The notes: generated from the sequence alone by a model not told the origin. 64,000 nucleotides of DNA from Kondoa malvinella (GCA_039545315.1 BCIM01000001.1:730805-794804), one strand, 5' to 3'; shown: positions 12,201-26,593, counted from the first letter of the stretch. Numbers and translations are program-made.

Positions 12201-13270
12201 CGTCAAAGCCTGATACAGCCTTCTGTAGTCCAGAAAAGACAGCCGCCCGCTTTTCTGTTTCGAAAGCCTGAAAGCTGACCATGCGAGCAAGCTGCGCTAC
12301 TATTTTCGGGAAGAAAGGCAAATTGCGGTCTCTTGCGTGTGTATGTTGTTCAAGTTCTGTCAGACGAAGAATCATTCAACAGCTGATCACAGCTGATTGA
12401 GATTCCGGGACTGACCTTCGATCAGAAGCCTATACTTGGGTAGTCGCTGATACGGTTCCGACAGCAGATCGCCCAGACCAAGAGCATCGTCGTATTCTCG
12501 ACTTGTTTCGGCTTTGACAGTCTGCCAACATCGCTTGAGCTGAAAACAATTTATATCTGGGAAGAACTGACAGCAAGTAAGGTTTTATATCTGGGCTCAT
12601 TCGAGAGCTTTTTGAGGATCTCTTGAGCTTCACTGTAATTGCTAAGGTAGGACTGGTGTAACCCATGAAGAGGTGATTTGAGCTGCTCACACATCAGCAG
12701 GGAGAAAACACTCGGCGATAGCACATACGAGATTGAGGAATCTTTCTGCCCATGGTGACTCCGCCGTGTTGTCTACCGTCAGGCAGGCTAACAGCTGTTC
12801 ATGCGCAGATATCAATGGCCCAATATTGCCAAACATCTTTCGGACTTCGTATTGCGAGACTGAAGCAAAGTGAACCTTGAGCAAGCGAGGCATGTAACGC
12901 TATGCACATTATCAGTATTGAGTTGTCAGGTAGCCAGGTTTGCTTACATCTCTCATCACGCGCAGTCGCCGAAGGTATTTGCTCTCGGATTCCGATAGCT
13001 CTCTCCATTTGTACGAGAGTGTATGATGATCTGTCTTGTTGGGCTTCTTGGCAGCTGTAGTAGGCGGTAGAGTAGGTGCGGGTTCTGGGCCTGTTTGTAG
13101 CTCTGTGGAGACGGCTTCCCCGAACTGAGCGAGTTGTTCTATGGGAAGGTAGCAGCATTAGAGTGTATCCAGCGTATCCAGCCTTTCCACTGACGAAGCG
13201 TCTGCTCGCGTAACTCTTCTGGCAATTCCACAATAATGTCCAAAAAGACAGCTTTGCGTCGAGCGCTCAT
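9221..13270 (-). CDS. Rho guanine nucleotide exchange factor (DH-PH) with long disordered tail and coiled coil
   Basis: Likely activator of a Rho/Cdc42 GTPase. After MSARRKAVFLDIIVELPEEL, the DH domain shows YLRRLRVMRDRY, VRKMFGNIGPLISAHEQLL, LKSPLHGLHQSYLSNY and LLSEPYQRLPKYRLLIE (the conserved P.QR.PKY helix). A PH-like region follows (KCTLVLFNDMLVILKR and AAEPTGFSRNWTGRKRR). Next come about 400 residues of Ser/Pro/Arg-rich sequence. The C-terminal coiled coil runs from about 9900 to 9460 (MEIDDLREQNTQLTQRL...) and continues to a short last exon. At least ten introns; frames agree at all junctions I checked. The DH-PH plus C-terminal coiled coil in one chain is inferred from frame continuity. 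It lies in tandem behind APC4 with a 193-bp gap. Confidence 0.8.
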
Positions 13271-13463
13271 CTTGCTCTGGCGACTTGCGCGTTGAGCTGC
13301 GCTTCAGCTATCAAGCCTGGTGTATACCGCGGGTGCAGTATCAGCCTCTTGACGCTTCCTTCGAGATGGCAGAGAGTGATCAACAAGCAGTTGTTTACTT
13401 TTTTCGACGAACGTCACGGTCCATGAAGGCACTGGAAGATCAAAGAAGGCAGCTATACCTAGT

Positions 13464-16262
13464 TCACTCTTCCATAGTCTCATCATCGCTGCCCTCCTCT
13501 GTCTCATCCTCTTCGACTTCTTCCATATCGAGGAATTCGAGTTGACGATGCTCGTTGCCTAGCACACAGCCTATCCGTCTTCCTCTTCTACCGTTGAGTG
13601 AGAGCTGCTGTGGTGCTAGAGAAGACTCTAGGGCGTGATATCGAGCGAATGAGAGCTTGCCAGGTTGATGTGGTGTCTTGTTGACCGCATAAGCTAACCT
13701 CTTCAGGACCGGAACGCGTACTTACATTAGCATTGATCTTTGCATCGCCTGTATTTTGAGGCCAATCAATATCAGTATACTTGATAGTCCCAATAAAAGA
13801 TTTGGGTCCTGTCAGGAATACACAGCGCAGAAATGAGAACAAGCCATTCGTGCTTAATCATCCTGACCTTTATCTTTCCGCTGAGCTTGACCCAGAATAG
13901 CAAGCTCTACATCATCAAAGAAGTCAAATGACAGGATAGAGAAGTTGTCCGTCTGCGTCGTGACGGTCGGATAGGAAATGAGAGAATAGCTCAAGTCTCG
14001 GTCGATCAGACATAGCCAGACTATTTCGCCAATCAGTGTCTCTACCGAAGGAAGACAAAAAGCATACGTAACGAAGGCGTCAAATCAGACGCTGTCCGGC
14101 CACCTGTATGCACGCAAACATAGCACTGCCCATCCTCAGTCTGCTTTCATCAGCTTCGTCCTCCTCGTTAAGAAGACACTCACAGCACGCATGACGATCT
14201 GCTTGTGATCTAGTTGCCCGTTATCAAACATGCCGACCTGGATCGAGGCGTCCGCTTCCACATTATCTAGTATTCCCGCTAATGACCTATTGAAGAAATC
14301 GCCCAAGCGAGACGTCAGGCCAAAGATCTGAGTAGTGAGGCTCTCTTCGATTTTATCGGAAGGTTTGGTAGCTGGTAATGGCTGCTTGTTGCGGATGAGG
14401 TTCTTGACTTGCTCAAGTGGTATGGGGTCTGAAGGCGCTGATGCTTTGCGTGGGCGGGTACGAAAGATGCCAGAGTCAGGAGGCGCGATGAGACTGTTCG
14501 TATCAAAGAGGCACAGTTCGTTTTGGAGGAACTTTGATATCGTTATGGGATCATGAGTCGCTTGAAGTTTGGCTTCGGAAGATGTTTCTTTCGCAGATAT
14601 GGTATCAATCTCTGTATGGTCCAAGCGTATCCTTCAGCTACTTGTAGCAGAGAAGATCCTGCCATACCGAATTTCATCCATTTCGCAAATTCGACGAACG
14701 ACCGCTCGTCATTCACAGCAGCCTGTTCCAGATGGGCGCTTGTCATCAGAGCTTCCTGAGCTTGCTTGATGGCCTCTTCTACTTTATCGCGATCCAAAGT
14801 GAAGCCTTGTAGGTAATTTGGACCTGACATTGCCCAGCCGCGGATCTCTTCTAGCCAGAGGATGATGCGTTCTAGTGAAGGAGCGATACTCTGATATGAT
14901 GCAGATCGGATATAGCCAGCGCCGGCGACGATGGCTTGTTCCCACTTTGATAGACTCTGCTCGTCTTTTAGCTTTGACTTCAGATATAGCATGCGAGTCT
15001 CACCCTTTCGGTGATCTTGGAAGCCAGATACTCCTTGATCCCATTGGTGACCCTTCCAGTCAAAAGCATCCTCATCAACTGCCTCGGCACAGCTTGTGCA
15101 GCACCATGACTTTCCAACATGCTGCCCAACCTTTCAATCCATTTCTCACCCAGAGTAGTCGCTTCAGTCCATAACCTTACACCTTCTTCTAGTAGTTCAA
15201 AGATTCCATCTAAAAGTACTCGAATGGTAGTAGCTGCTCTTGCTATTGTTCGCAGTGCTTCAGTCAGTAAAGGCAGAGTGTAAGTAGCATATTTGAGGGA
15301 TTCAGATTTGTCCGAAGTCGAATACAGTACGGCGAGTGAGGTTGTATCGGACCCAGAGGGAAGAATCTGAGTAGAAAGCGTTGTAGCCTCTTTCTCGATG
15401 TTGAGATCGCCTAGGTAAAGCGTCCCTCCCAAGTAGAGCGATAGTCTGCCCGAGTGTTCTTCAGACGAAATCAGTAAGGACGAATCGAGGGTATTCGTAG
15501 CAAGGCTTTCTGTGTCTGAAGCTGCAGTAGGTGGTAGAGAAGGGAAAGAATGAGGATATGCTGTAAAGACGTTCAAGCTGGATGATTTCTGCTCTACCAC
15601 TGGGTTGACTGTTGATATAGGCGCAGCGAACTCTGTCATTGCCGTGTGCGCTTCTTGTTTTCGAGATTTAGCAGTCGAAGTCCTTACGATCTTATCAGAG
15701 CAGCTCAACTCTCTTGGCAAAGATATCTCACCCTTGAGCTTGGGCTGAATGGTTCGTGATGTTTGTAGGAAGGGTAGGCAGATGATCTATCAGATCCTGG
15801 GCATGCCTCTTTTTTGGTACTGCTTGTGTTGAATGAGAGAGCTCATGCCAGCTATACAAGCTTATCCGTCTTCCCTTATGCTCATGTTGATCTCCCTTGT
15901 TGGGTAGCTTTGTTCGGTTGACTTCAATGCCCGTATGCACTGATCTGAGCGACAAGACGTCTTTGTGTAGTCCGCTGATGTAATGACCTGTCAGCGAAAA
16001 GCCGTGGCAATCAGCATTAAGCCGAACGCCAGTCATCCCGCTGACCATCAGGACTCCAACCAAAGGCTTCAGCAGGCTCTTTGAGATTCTGGTCCCATAT
16101 CTTTCCGCTCTGTCCACCGACACGCCAGAGCGACAGATTAGACTCTTTGGCACTTGTGAGAAGCACGACGTCCATTGTAGGGCATGGCGAGGATGGGTGC
16201 AGTTGAAAACCACCTCCTTCGACTGCTGGCAGCAATCTTTGGCCTAGCGAAGGGAAAGTCAT
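13464..16262 (-). CDS. APC4: Anaphase-promoting complex subunit 4
   Basis: Scaffold subunit of the APC/C ubiquitin ligase. The N-terminus (MTFPSLGQRLLP, then TMDVVLLTSAKESNLSLWRV, AEAFGWSPDG, HYISGLHKDV) matches the Apc4 WD40 start. The middle is the long helical Apc4 domain (WIERLGSMLESHGAA, ERIILWLEEIRGWAMS, VEFAKWMKFEIDTIS after splicing out 59 nt near 14610-14668). The C-terminus has LSLNGRRGRRIGCVLGNEH and an acidic tail, both typical of Apc4. Introns inferred near 16020, 15680-15730, 15000, 14610-14668, 14160, 14060, 13820-13875 and 13690-13740. Confidence 0.88.
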
Positions 16263-16596
16263 TCTGCGCTACGAGGAGAGGGTATATAGGAAGTCTTGAT
16301 ATGATTACAGCTCTGTGGTAGCGCTCAGAGCTGTAGACAGGGTATCGAGATGGTTGGACGCGAGCAAGCGCGTCATGCAAAGTGACTTTGGGGTGTTTCA
16401 GCTATTAGCACACTATATACACCTGTACTGGCACCCTTTTGTGATCGTCTTGTGCGTGATGACTCCAGTCCTCGTCTGCAGTCCGTCCCGGTGGCCTTCG
16501 AGATTGCTTCACCAAAGCGGACTGCTTCATCATTGCCCTAGGAGCGCCGCGCTCTTCTGAGCAGATACTAGTCTGGTCTTCTATTGGTGTGGAAGA
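16263..16596. other. Intergenic gap between mitochondrial uS12 and APC4
   Basis: About 330 bp without a supported gene. It lies between the 3' end of the uS12m gene and the start of APC4, both on the minus strand, so it should hold the APC4 promoter and the uS12m 3' UTR. I see no convincing motif or RNA structure. Confidence 0.5.
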
Positions 16597-17327
16597 TCAC
16601 AGCGCTTTCGGCTTCTTGGCTGTGAGAACCCCCTTCAGAATATACTCGACAAACGAGAATCCTCAGCAGCACTCACTTCCATATTTGGATCTACTTCTAG
16701 ACTGCAAGAGGAGCCTGAGTTCAGCGCTCAACAGAGCAGAATCAAAGAGTCCACTCACCCTGCCTGCAACTCCGCCTACATCCAGCGCACCTCTTACAAT
16801 CTTGTATCTATCCCATCCGATGTCAGAAGGGGCGCAAAAGGAGCAACACTTGACGTTTACGGACCTCACACCAGGTAAATCCTTTTCTCTCCCACCTCTG
16901 ACCAGAACAACACTATGTTCTTGTAAATTATGTCCTGTCCATGACCAAGTCAGATCACACTCGCAGACGAGTATTTCCTGATCAGAGACGGACCTTCACC
17001 AGGTATATAAGCCGTTATACTCCTCCCCGTAGACAATTTCACTCTGGCAACTCTTCTTTGAGCTGAATTTGGCTTCTTTGGCGTCAGGACAAAGATTTTA
17101 CTGCATACACCTTTGCGTTGTGGGTTGCCTAACAGAGCAGGAGAACGAGGTTGAGGTGCTCCATGTGTTGGTGCTGATGCCTTTCGACGCATGGATTGGT
17201 TTATCGTCGATTGTAGCAGTCTTGTCGTGTGCAATGACCTTGGCAGTGGTACTGCGGCCTTCCATGTGGGCTGCAACAGCGTTTGCACTTGTCTGAAGGC
17301 TGTCAAAGGCGTGGAAAGTCGATACAT
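16597..17327 (-). CDS. Mitochondrial small-subunit ribosomal protein uS12
   Basis: Decoding-centre protein of the mitochondrial ribosome. The N-terminal stretch [13 protein letters not shown]...SLHTTRLLQ is rich in Arg/Ser/Leu, as expected for a mitochondrial presequence. The mature part shows [67 protein letters not shown] and KYGTKKPKAL, which are hallmark uS12 sequences. The last three blocks come from separate exons with introns near 16930-16989, 16813-16867, 16702-16752 and about 16612-16655. A second in-frame ATG lies upstream at about 17370, but the presequence start is more usual. Confidence 0.92.
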
Positions 17328-17415
17328 GATGATGGTTGAAAGCAAGGCATAATTCGGCGCAACTGCGATAGTAGTCATAGAAAGGGCGTGCAAATGCAAC
17401 GTATCTACAACAGAA

Positions 17416-20212
17416 TCAACTGAATGAAGGCGCCCGACTGTTCCTGCTATCCCTTCGCGAAATTGTATCCAGCCCATTCCTCAGCGAACTGATGGCGAAG
17501 CTTGAAGTAGACTCCCTCCGAGCCAACGGCGAGCGGTCTTCTTGCAAGTCAAAAGAAGTATCAGGTGTTTCGACCATGTCCGCATCCAAATCTAGGGAAG
17601 CGTTCCTTTTGTCTTGCCGGAAGGAGTCCTTCTTCGGGCTGGTTGCATGAGCTAATGATAGAGTAGGGACTGAAGCGCTTTTGGAAGCTCGTCTTGCCAG
17701 CCTCGCGATAGGGGAAGAGATGAAGGAAGACATGGGTCGGATCGTTTGCTGAGAAGATTGCGAAGTCTTTGGTCCCGGTCGAGCTTCAGCAGATCGAGGA
17801 GATTCAGGTAGACCAAGCGACACTGACTGTCTTCCCGCTCTTGTTTCTGCTCTGGCGTTTTCTCCTTTTCGACCTAGAAGTCATTGAGCGAGATCCCCTT
17901 TCAAGGAAACCAGACTGACCGGATGAATTCTCCACTCCATTCACTCTGGCTTGGACAGGACTTCTAGGCTGAGCAATCCTCACATGCCTTCCCAACGAAA
18001 TTAACAAATCAGTCAGACACCTCGTCTGATCATCGCTCGTCCTCTGTAAATCCGCAGCGATCCTTTCCAACGAGGCGAATGCCGACCCGCTAGCTGCATG
18101 ACCTGATTCTTCCTCCAATTCCGCTTCTATTTGTGCATCAATGGTGGCAGCTACCATTTGCCTTAGACCGGAATTGAGCGCGTTCGTGTGTTCTACCATA
18201 GCGAGTAATTGGTCGAAGGCTTCGGGAGGTAGCTCATCACCCGATCGTTCGCGTCTGTAATCTTCCATTCGCTCCCAAGCAGCAATCAGAAGCTTCTGAT
18301 GTTCTGCTGTATTGTTTCGGCCGTTGGGAGGCAAGGGCGGGTGACCAGGCGTGCGAGGAGTGGGTTTTTCGCGTAACGTAGCATAAGGACTACCTAGACC
18401 AGTTTGAGGTGAGCGCCGATGGGAATCTGAACGAGAAAGGTCTTCCATCGAATGATTACTGAAATTAGGTTGACGCGCGTGAGGTGATAACACTGCATGC
18501 GAGGTAGTTGGTCTGATAGTGCGGTGATGTTCGTCTCGAATAGGTGTAGCAGTGGCATTACTTCTCTTGTGTCGGTCACTTCGACGGCCGGAAGATCGAC
18601 TAGAGGCACTAGAGACGGGTCGGTTCACCTCCAGGGCACCAATTCGTTCTCGAAGCTCTTGCACTTCCCATAACCAGTCCTTCGCTGAAGAGTCTTTCCT
18701 ATGAGCACGATCATCTCGAGGTTGGCTATGCCGGGAAGATAGAATGGAAGAAGGTGGACTGGTAGATGATCGACTTCTTCCGTAGGGAGTGTGCATCGTC
18801 CTTCCAAAGACTGCTTGTAATCAGCGCCATCCATTAAATGTGCGTGCCAAGTGCTCACTATCATCTTTCGACCCATTGCTCTGTGAACTAACGCTGCTCT
18901 GCTCGCTCAACAAACTCCTCTTCCTGGTTCTACTCTCTTCATACTCTCCACGCTTACTGACACTCGCACTGCTTTCCCTCCTATACCTTCCCTCTTCTCC
19001 ATTTCTTCTGCTTACACTCGTCAACCTAGACGTACTGCTCAACGCAGGAGACGCGCTCCTCTCCCTCGGACTCTCAGGTTCTTCCGACCTCCTCAAGAAC
19101 TCTACAGGTATTCTCGCTCTAGTTGAATTCGTCGCTCGGGTAGTAGGACTATCGGTCTTGGTTCTTTGACGGTTATAATTACTCGAGTATGAAATAGTCT
19201 GTGATGTTTGTGGTGAGGTTTCAGAATAACGATCTGGAGAGCGGAAGGACATGGATGTGGAAGCTCTTTCTTCGGGTGAGCGGTAATGATGATAATCTGC
19301 TCGAGAAGCCGGTCGTGAAGGTGTGTAATGTTCTGATGGCCGCGATCTTCGTTGAACGCGAGGTGAATCGGAGTAATTCGTTGAAGACAGCCGAGGGGAC
19401 TCATACGCTTGCGGAGAGGAATAACGCGAAGTGTGTCGATACGCTGGTACCACGGAAGAGCGCTTCGACGCAAAAGCTTCTGAGCCCGATGAAGGAGATG
19501 TGACTTCTTCAGGCTCAATGCTTATGCTTGAGCGCTGTCGGAGAGCCCGAGCTTCTTCTCTGATTTCTGATGTGCGCAGACTGGAACGTCTTGATGGAGT
19601 ACCTTCGATTGCATCTTCTGGTGAACTCAGAGAGACTGAACGACGTAGATTAGAAGAATAGACTTGGTCTAGTGGACTTGTGCTGGGTTCCTTCTCAGGT
19701 GAAGTAGGCGGTGAGGTCAAATGAGCATTCACAGAATTGATGAACTGATTACGAAATTAGTTTGCGAGACGACTGATGGACATAGGATGTACCCTCTGGT
19801 TGCGCCCATCCAGATCAGCACCCTTTCTTGGTCTGAATTGCTTTGCACTACTCAAGCTTGAGGAGCGGCTCAAGGTGACCGACTCGGCTGAGCGATCCGC
19901 GGCATCTTTGGCAGTATCTGCAGAAGTACCGCTACTGCTGACGATGCTGTTGCGTTTCCCATTGCTTGAAGAAGAGGAACTGGCAGTCTTGGCCATTGAC
20001 TGACTCGCAGGATAGGAAGGTCTTTGGCGCAATTGCGAAGGTCTTGTAGCCAACAGGGAAGGGGACAGACCAACGCCGTGTGGTGAATACATGGGCCGCT
20101 TGCCTGAACTGGTGCTTGCATGATTCGACGACAACGGCTTGCTGTTGGACTCGTTCACCGAATCTTCATAACTCGAATCGGCCTCTCTTAGTTCCCCTTC
20201 AGCATATTCCAT
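17416..20212 (-). CDS. Large Ser/Arg-rich protein with a helical core, function unknown
   Basis: Four exons join in frame: the 20212-19790 ORF, the long 19740-18850 ORF, the 18800-17910 ORF, and the C-terminal exon ending at 17416. Most of the roughly 850 residues are low complexity (Ser, Arg, Pro, Thr). The only folded-looking parts are [19 protein letters not shown] (likely coiled coil) and a helical block around [19 protein letters not shown] and [19 protein letters not shown], ending in [19 protein letters not shown]. No domain recognised. The pattern could suit a cytoskeletal or spindle/septum adaptor, but that is speculation. Introns at about 19741-19790, 18808-18858 and 17874-17910 (37 nt). 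Confidence 0.7.
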
Positions 20213-20308
20213 CCCTGACAGTGGGTATCTCCTTCGAACGTGTTATATTCACAGGTACTGATTCGCCGTCGTTTGTCAAGATAGCCTCCCTTCGACGCGT
20301 TTCAGCTG

Positions 20309-22144
<1,836 letters not shown>

Positions 22145-22148
<4 letters not shown>

Positions 22149-23304
22149 GGGATTTTGGAAATGCCTTTCTTGATTTGCAGTAGACACATGTCGAACCATT
22201 CATAGTCTTTTGATGTATCCACTTTGTTGTGGAGCGATACAGCTTTCATGGCTGAAGACAGTTCATCCCGAGGCAGCTGCTTAATGGTCGCTATTATGAA
22301 TTCGCATTGTTCTAGCAGCTGTTGCGCGGCTTTGGGCACATCAACACTAGTTTGAGGTGGATGAAGCGTGATGACTAGGTCATCTATTCGTTCCGTCACC
22401 AGGGAAGATTGTCTATGGATAGCTTGCATGTCGTGTGTTGGCTCGAAGGAAGTCTTGAGTATTCTTTTGAGCAGTAACAAAACTAGACGGATGATAGCTG
22501 ATACGGCCGTTGCTCGTTCGCGTTCCTTTTCAGACATGGTAGCGTCCAGATCTTCAGGGTCTTCTTCAGGGTCCGTCTCTTCCATGTCAGCACTCTCTTC
22601 TATCATCTCTTGGAGCTCCAACAGCGCATCACTGCCTGTGTCGACGTGTTTTTGGATCGCACTTCGGAAGGCGACGAGAAAGCTTGGAGAGGTGTTACTG
22701 AGGTTGTCTGCTGACTCCAGAACTAGTGCAGTTCGCTGTAGAGTAGCTTGTCTGGTCGAAGAAGCGGAAAAGGTACTTGAGAAGGACTAAGACGATAAGT
22801 TCAGCGCATGACCGTGGAGACTGAATTTGTTGACGAACAAGTAGCGACTCGAAGAAAGCGAGAACACACCATCTGATCTCATCCAGCCATAAGTCTCTCT
22901 GCTTGCTTGCCAGTCTCCCAGATGCCACCATGAGCGCTTGTACGTCTTGCAGCATCTTTTGCAACATCCCGTGCGCTACGGTCCAATCTTGAGGCGGCTT
23001 CAATCCAATAGAGAATGCAACAGTATGGTGTCTCGTCATCTTGCCCAGTCCTATAATGTCGTTGTACAGCACTTCGCTTGACAGATCAACGTCGGAAGAA
23101 ATTTGGTTGTGAGCGCTGAGCAAGGCAATTTGCATGCGACAGAGCTCTGACAGCTCTCGCATCAAGCTCAGGGTATTCTCTTTCGGTGTATCAGCCATTT
23201 GTAACGCCAGGGTAGCGTCCACTCGACCTATCGCTGTCTCGCTCCAAGCCTTTTTCTGTCATGAACGACCTTGTAAAGCTCTAGCAATGCAGGCGGACTC
23301 GCAT
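22145..23304 (-). CDS. GCIP / cyclin-D1-binding-protein-1-like helical protein
   Basis: All-helical protein resembling the CCNDBP1/GCIP family. The fungal function is poorly known; in animals it binds D-type cyclins and bHLH factors. Visible blocks are KKAWSETAIGRVDATLALQ, WTVAHGMLQKMLQDVQALMV, LWLDEIRWCVLAFFESLL and, after an intron near 22740-22790, a long acidic linker (EESADMEETDPEEDPEDLD). The C-terminal helices end in EWFDMCLLQIKKGISKIP. The first exon is uncertain: the frame opens after an acceptor at about 23251, and a short exon with ATG 23304 fits, which would overlap the start of the divergent Pex30-type gene. The first in-frame ATG in the main exon is near 23198. Confidence 0.68.
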
Positions 23305-24555
23305 GTAGCAAGCAGTGCATCGTCCAAGCTAGAGACTGCCTTCATTCAAACTGTCCTCAACCAGACAATCGCGAATCAGCTGCCGCATAATAACGGATCA
23401 TCTCATAGGCAGCCTCTGTCAATACAAGCGACGACACAGAACTTCAAGCGCTTTGTAGCTAAGTCTGGCCCTTTGTGGAACGTTTCGAACGCGCTTGAGG
23501 TAGCTTCCAAGGAGTTTCGGCGATCTAATGCTGACTGCCTTGAAGGATGTCTTCACCTGGCGTGATCAAAGCAAGACGGCCTTCTTCGCCCTGCTCTACG
23601 GGATTTTATGTAGGTCTCAAGAGTGAACCGATGGCGTCGTAATGACCCTGCAACAGGCTACAGACCAAGTCTGTTACTCCTACTCCCGACCATCTCGCTC
23701 GTAGTCTGTCTGCTGTATACGTACATCAATACAAAGCATCCAACGACCGATGCGTTTGATCCGCTGTTGATGGCCGAACAAACGCCTACTAAACCTAACG
23801 TCGAAGCTTCAGCAGAGTGAGCTTCTTGTTTTTCCGTCTGAATGGTGCTGATCCACGTATAGCTACATGGAGAACCTCGTAAGCATTCTTTGGCTTCAAG
23901 GCGTGCGCCTCCTGAAAACGAGTCTGCCAGCAAAACATCCAAATCGTCATGGGTAGATTATCGGACCTGACAGACCTCGGACGGAACATCTTCACTTATC
24001 TAGACTGGTCAACTCATCCAAGAATCTCGCTCCTGCTCCTTCAATCCGCCACACTGTCGACTTTCCTTCTGCTGCCAATACTCACTTTCGTACCTTGGCG
24101 GTTACTCATATTCCTCTCTGGTCTTCTACCACTACTCGCCTCTCATCCGCTGCGTGCGCCTTACCTCAAACGAATTATCACTTTCCTCTCATCGAAAGCA
24201 GCAACGCATCGAGCACAGCTAGACCATCTCATACGCACCGACGCCCTTCCGGACTCCTGTCTCGACGGGACTGTGCAAACGATCTCAATGACGGAAGAAG
24301 AGACTCGTTCAGGCACTCAATGGATTGAACATAGGTTCATGAGCGAGGCCGGGTTCGTGCTGGCGGACTTAAATGTTGCACCGCCGAAGGGTAGTGAATG
24401 GGTCGAGGCTTGGTGGGTCAGTAGTATAGGAGATGGTACGTCGTGTCATCATTAGAGCGAAGAGACCGCTGATGAGCTTGGCAGAAGGGTGGGTGACGCA
24501 AGAAGGAGGCAAGAAGAGAATAAGAAGGTGGTGTAGAAGAGCTGTCAAAGCTTGA
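23287..24555 (+). CDS. Pex30/Pex24-family peroxin (ER-peroxisome membrane protein)
   Basis: Membrane protein shaping ER domains and regulating peroxisome number. Exons join to give SGPLWNVSNALEDVFTWRDQ and then SKTAFFALLYGILC, a hydrophobic segment (RPSLLLLLPTISLVVCLLYT), YMENLQNIQIVMGRLSD and a second hydrophobic pair (LLLLPILTFVPWRLL, FLSGLLPLL). The dysferlin-like C-terminus has SEWVEAWWVSSIGDEGWV and KRIRRWCRR. This is the order of the Pex24p/dysferlin family. Introns inferred at about 23505-23550, 23606-23655, 23818-23863, 23880-23931 and 24435-24482. Start 23287 overlaps the inferred first exon of the divergent GCIP-like gene. Confidence 0.84.
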
Positions 24556-24764
24556 ACTTGTACTGATGGCATGTATGAATAACAACTATGTTACATTTTC
24601 GTTTCTCCTGTAAACTTATTACCTGTATCATGATGCTTTGGTATAAACATTACTTTTTGTCCCAAGAGTCCCTAGAAATCTCAAAACCTCCCAAAACCGA
24701 ACCTAAACTGAGTCACTCCTCCCTGGCCCCTATACCATCAGTCCACGTTCTGCGTCTAACTTAA

Positions 24765-26245
24765 TTATGTGTCTGGTGTCCAATCCGCGTCCTTTTCGTC
24801 ATCATCGCTCGGTGGTTCCATCAGATCGACTGGTGCGGGCTCTTGTGCATGCTGCTGCGGAGGTGCTTGATGTTGTTGCTGATGGTTGATTGGCTGGTGA
24901 TGACGCTGCTGCTGTTGCTGCATCGCCGCAACAGGCATCATGTTATACCCTCTCGTTTGGTGTCGGATAGGCGGCAAAGCTCCATACTCCTGCTGCTCAT
25001 AGATTACAGGTGATTGCTGGAAGTGCGCGGGAGGTGGATGACTAGGCGGAGGATGTGGGAAATCATTCTGCGGCCAAAGTGGAGAAGCGGCTGTTTGACT
25101 ACTTCGGCGACTTTGTGGAGCAGATTGTGGAGAGTTGGCTTCTAGGTCACTGCGCTGACTGTCCACTGCAGAGAGAAGGCTGTTCAGAGATGACGGTTGG
25201 GCCCAATGCTGTTGGTTGTGGTTTGATACTTGGCGCATCGTAGGAACAGCCGATGCAGGGTAGACTTCATGCATTTGTTGAGGTAGCTGCTGCTGAAAAC
25301 TGGGATAGCCTGGGTGAGCATTAGCTTCCGAATCTAAACCACGTCGAGACCGAGCTGATCCGATTGAAGGTGTTCGGCTGGCGGGAGGGGAATGCGAGTG
25401 CCGTGATGGACCGAGTGACATACGAGAGGAATTCGGATAAGCGTAAGAGGCACGTAGAGGAGTAGTCGGCATAGAAGTTGGCATGGAAGGGAGTGGATAC
25501 GGCTGATAGCTGGCCAGACCTGATAGCGAAAAGGTCAGACCGATGACATGTAATCGAAGGTATATGAGACCTACGAGGCTGCTCGACTTCATGGCCTAGT
25601 CGTGCGAGTTGACCGCGGAGGTAGTCATTCTCGTCACGCAAAGCCATGACTTGACGTTGCAAATCGATATTCACCTAAATACGAGTGAGGCCACATCAAT
25701 ATCTGTAAGTCGGACACTGACTTCATGATGGCCTGCTTCATACTTTCGGACACGCTCTTCGAGATCCTTCAGATGAGCAGTCCTTCTCTGTCTAAATTCT
25801 CGCTGAGCCTTTCGATTTTGTAACGTCCGTTTCTGCTTTAGATCAGCGGAGTCTGCGGGCAGCTAGCGAGAGGACTCACTGAGATTGGCTCTCCATTCTC
25901 GTACTTGGGCACTTCCTCCTCTTCAGGCGGAGTCTCACTGCCTTGTGTAGTTGAAGACCTGTTGCTGCTTCGACCGTTCGCGGTTGCTTTCATCTGGAAC
26001 TGGTCTTGTTGCTAAAGCATGGCATAACGAAAAATTTGACTCAATGCATATGTAAGAATGACGAGAAAACCCACAGTGACAGGCAAAGCCGGAGCTAGAG
26101 CAGCAGATTGTGCTTGAGAGTGAAGGCCAGTCAGAGTAGGAAAGCCGTTAGGAAACTGCGCAGCTGTCTGTTGCTGATAATACGCCTGTTGTTCGTATTG
26201 TCTCTGTCTTTGAGCAGCCCACGCCTGACTTTGCTGAGTTTGCAT
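24765..26245 (-). CDS. PAP1/YAP-type bZIP transcription factor
   Basis: The basic region QKRTLQNRKAQREFRQRR carries the fungal PAP1-specific pattern N-x-x-A-Q-x-x-F-R. It continues directly into the zipper (LKDLEERVRKYEAGHHEVN and then DENDYLRGQLARLG). A Gln-rich N-terminus (MQTQQSQAWAAQRQRQYEQQ) precedes it. A long Pro/Gln/Ser tail with polyQ runs ends in an acidic DDDEKDADW. I see no Cys-rich domains like those sensing oxidation in Yap1/Pap1, so it is more likely a Yap-like paralogue with another role. Introns at about 25993-26056, 25877-25922, 25676-25722 and 25515-25570. Confidence 0.87.
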
Positions 26246-26593
26246 GTAAAGAGGAAAATTACAAAGAAACAGAAAAGAAAGCAGAGTAAGGGCAAGCTGC
26301 ACAGAAAGGCGCAAGACTGGAAGCAAAGGTGAATCTTCTTCAAACTTCCTTTGCGAGATCTGGCGGTCAAAATGAACGAAATGCAGGCGCGCAAGGACTG
26401 ATCAGGGCAGCTCAGGCGCATCAGCTGCAGCCTGTCAACACATATAGAAGAGCTAGAGCCTCGAGCCGTTCTCCGATACTTAGATTGCATTGGTGATTCG
26501 ATGTCAAAGACAAGAATACGCCGCAATTGCTGAACGTAACGAAACGTGGCCACGAGGGGATTGTACAAAGAGGGGCATGCTCTATCAGCGGGT

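Noticed and set aside
23932..23968. A 21-nt intron in the Pex30-type gene
   Set aside because: A 52-nt intron ending slightly earlier (CTGCCAG) gives the correct frame and the conserved ENLQNIQ motif.
24830..25000. CAG/CTG-rich stretch as an expanded repeat
   Set aside because: It encodes interrupted polyglutamine in the bZIP tail; lengths are short and mixed with other codons.
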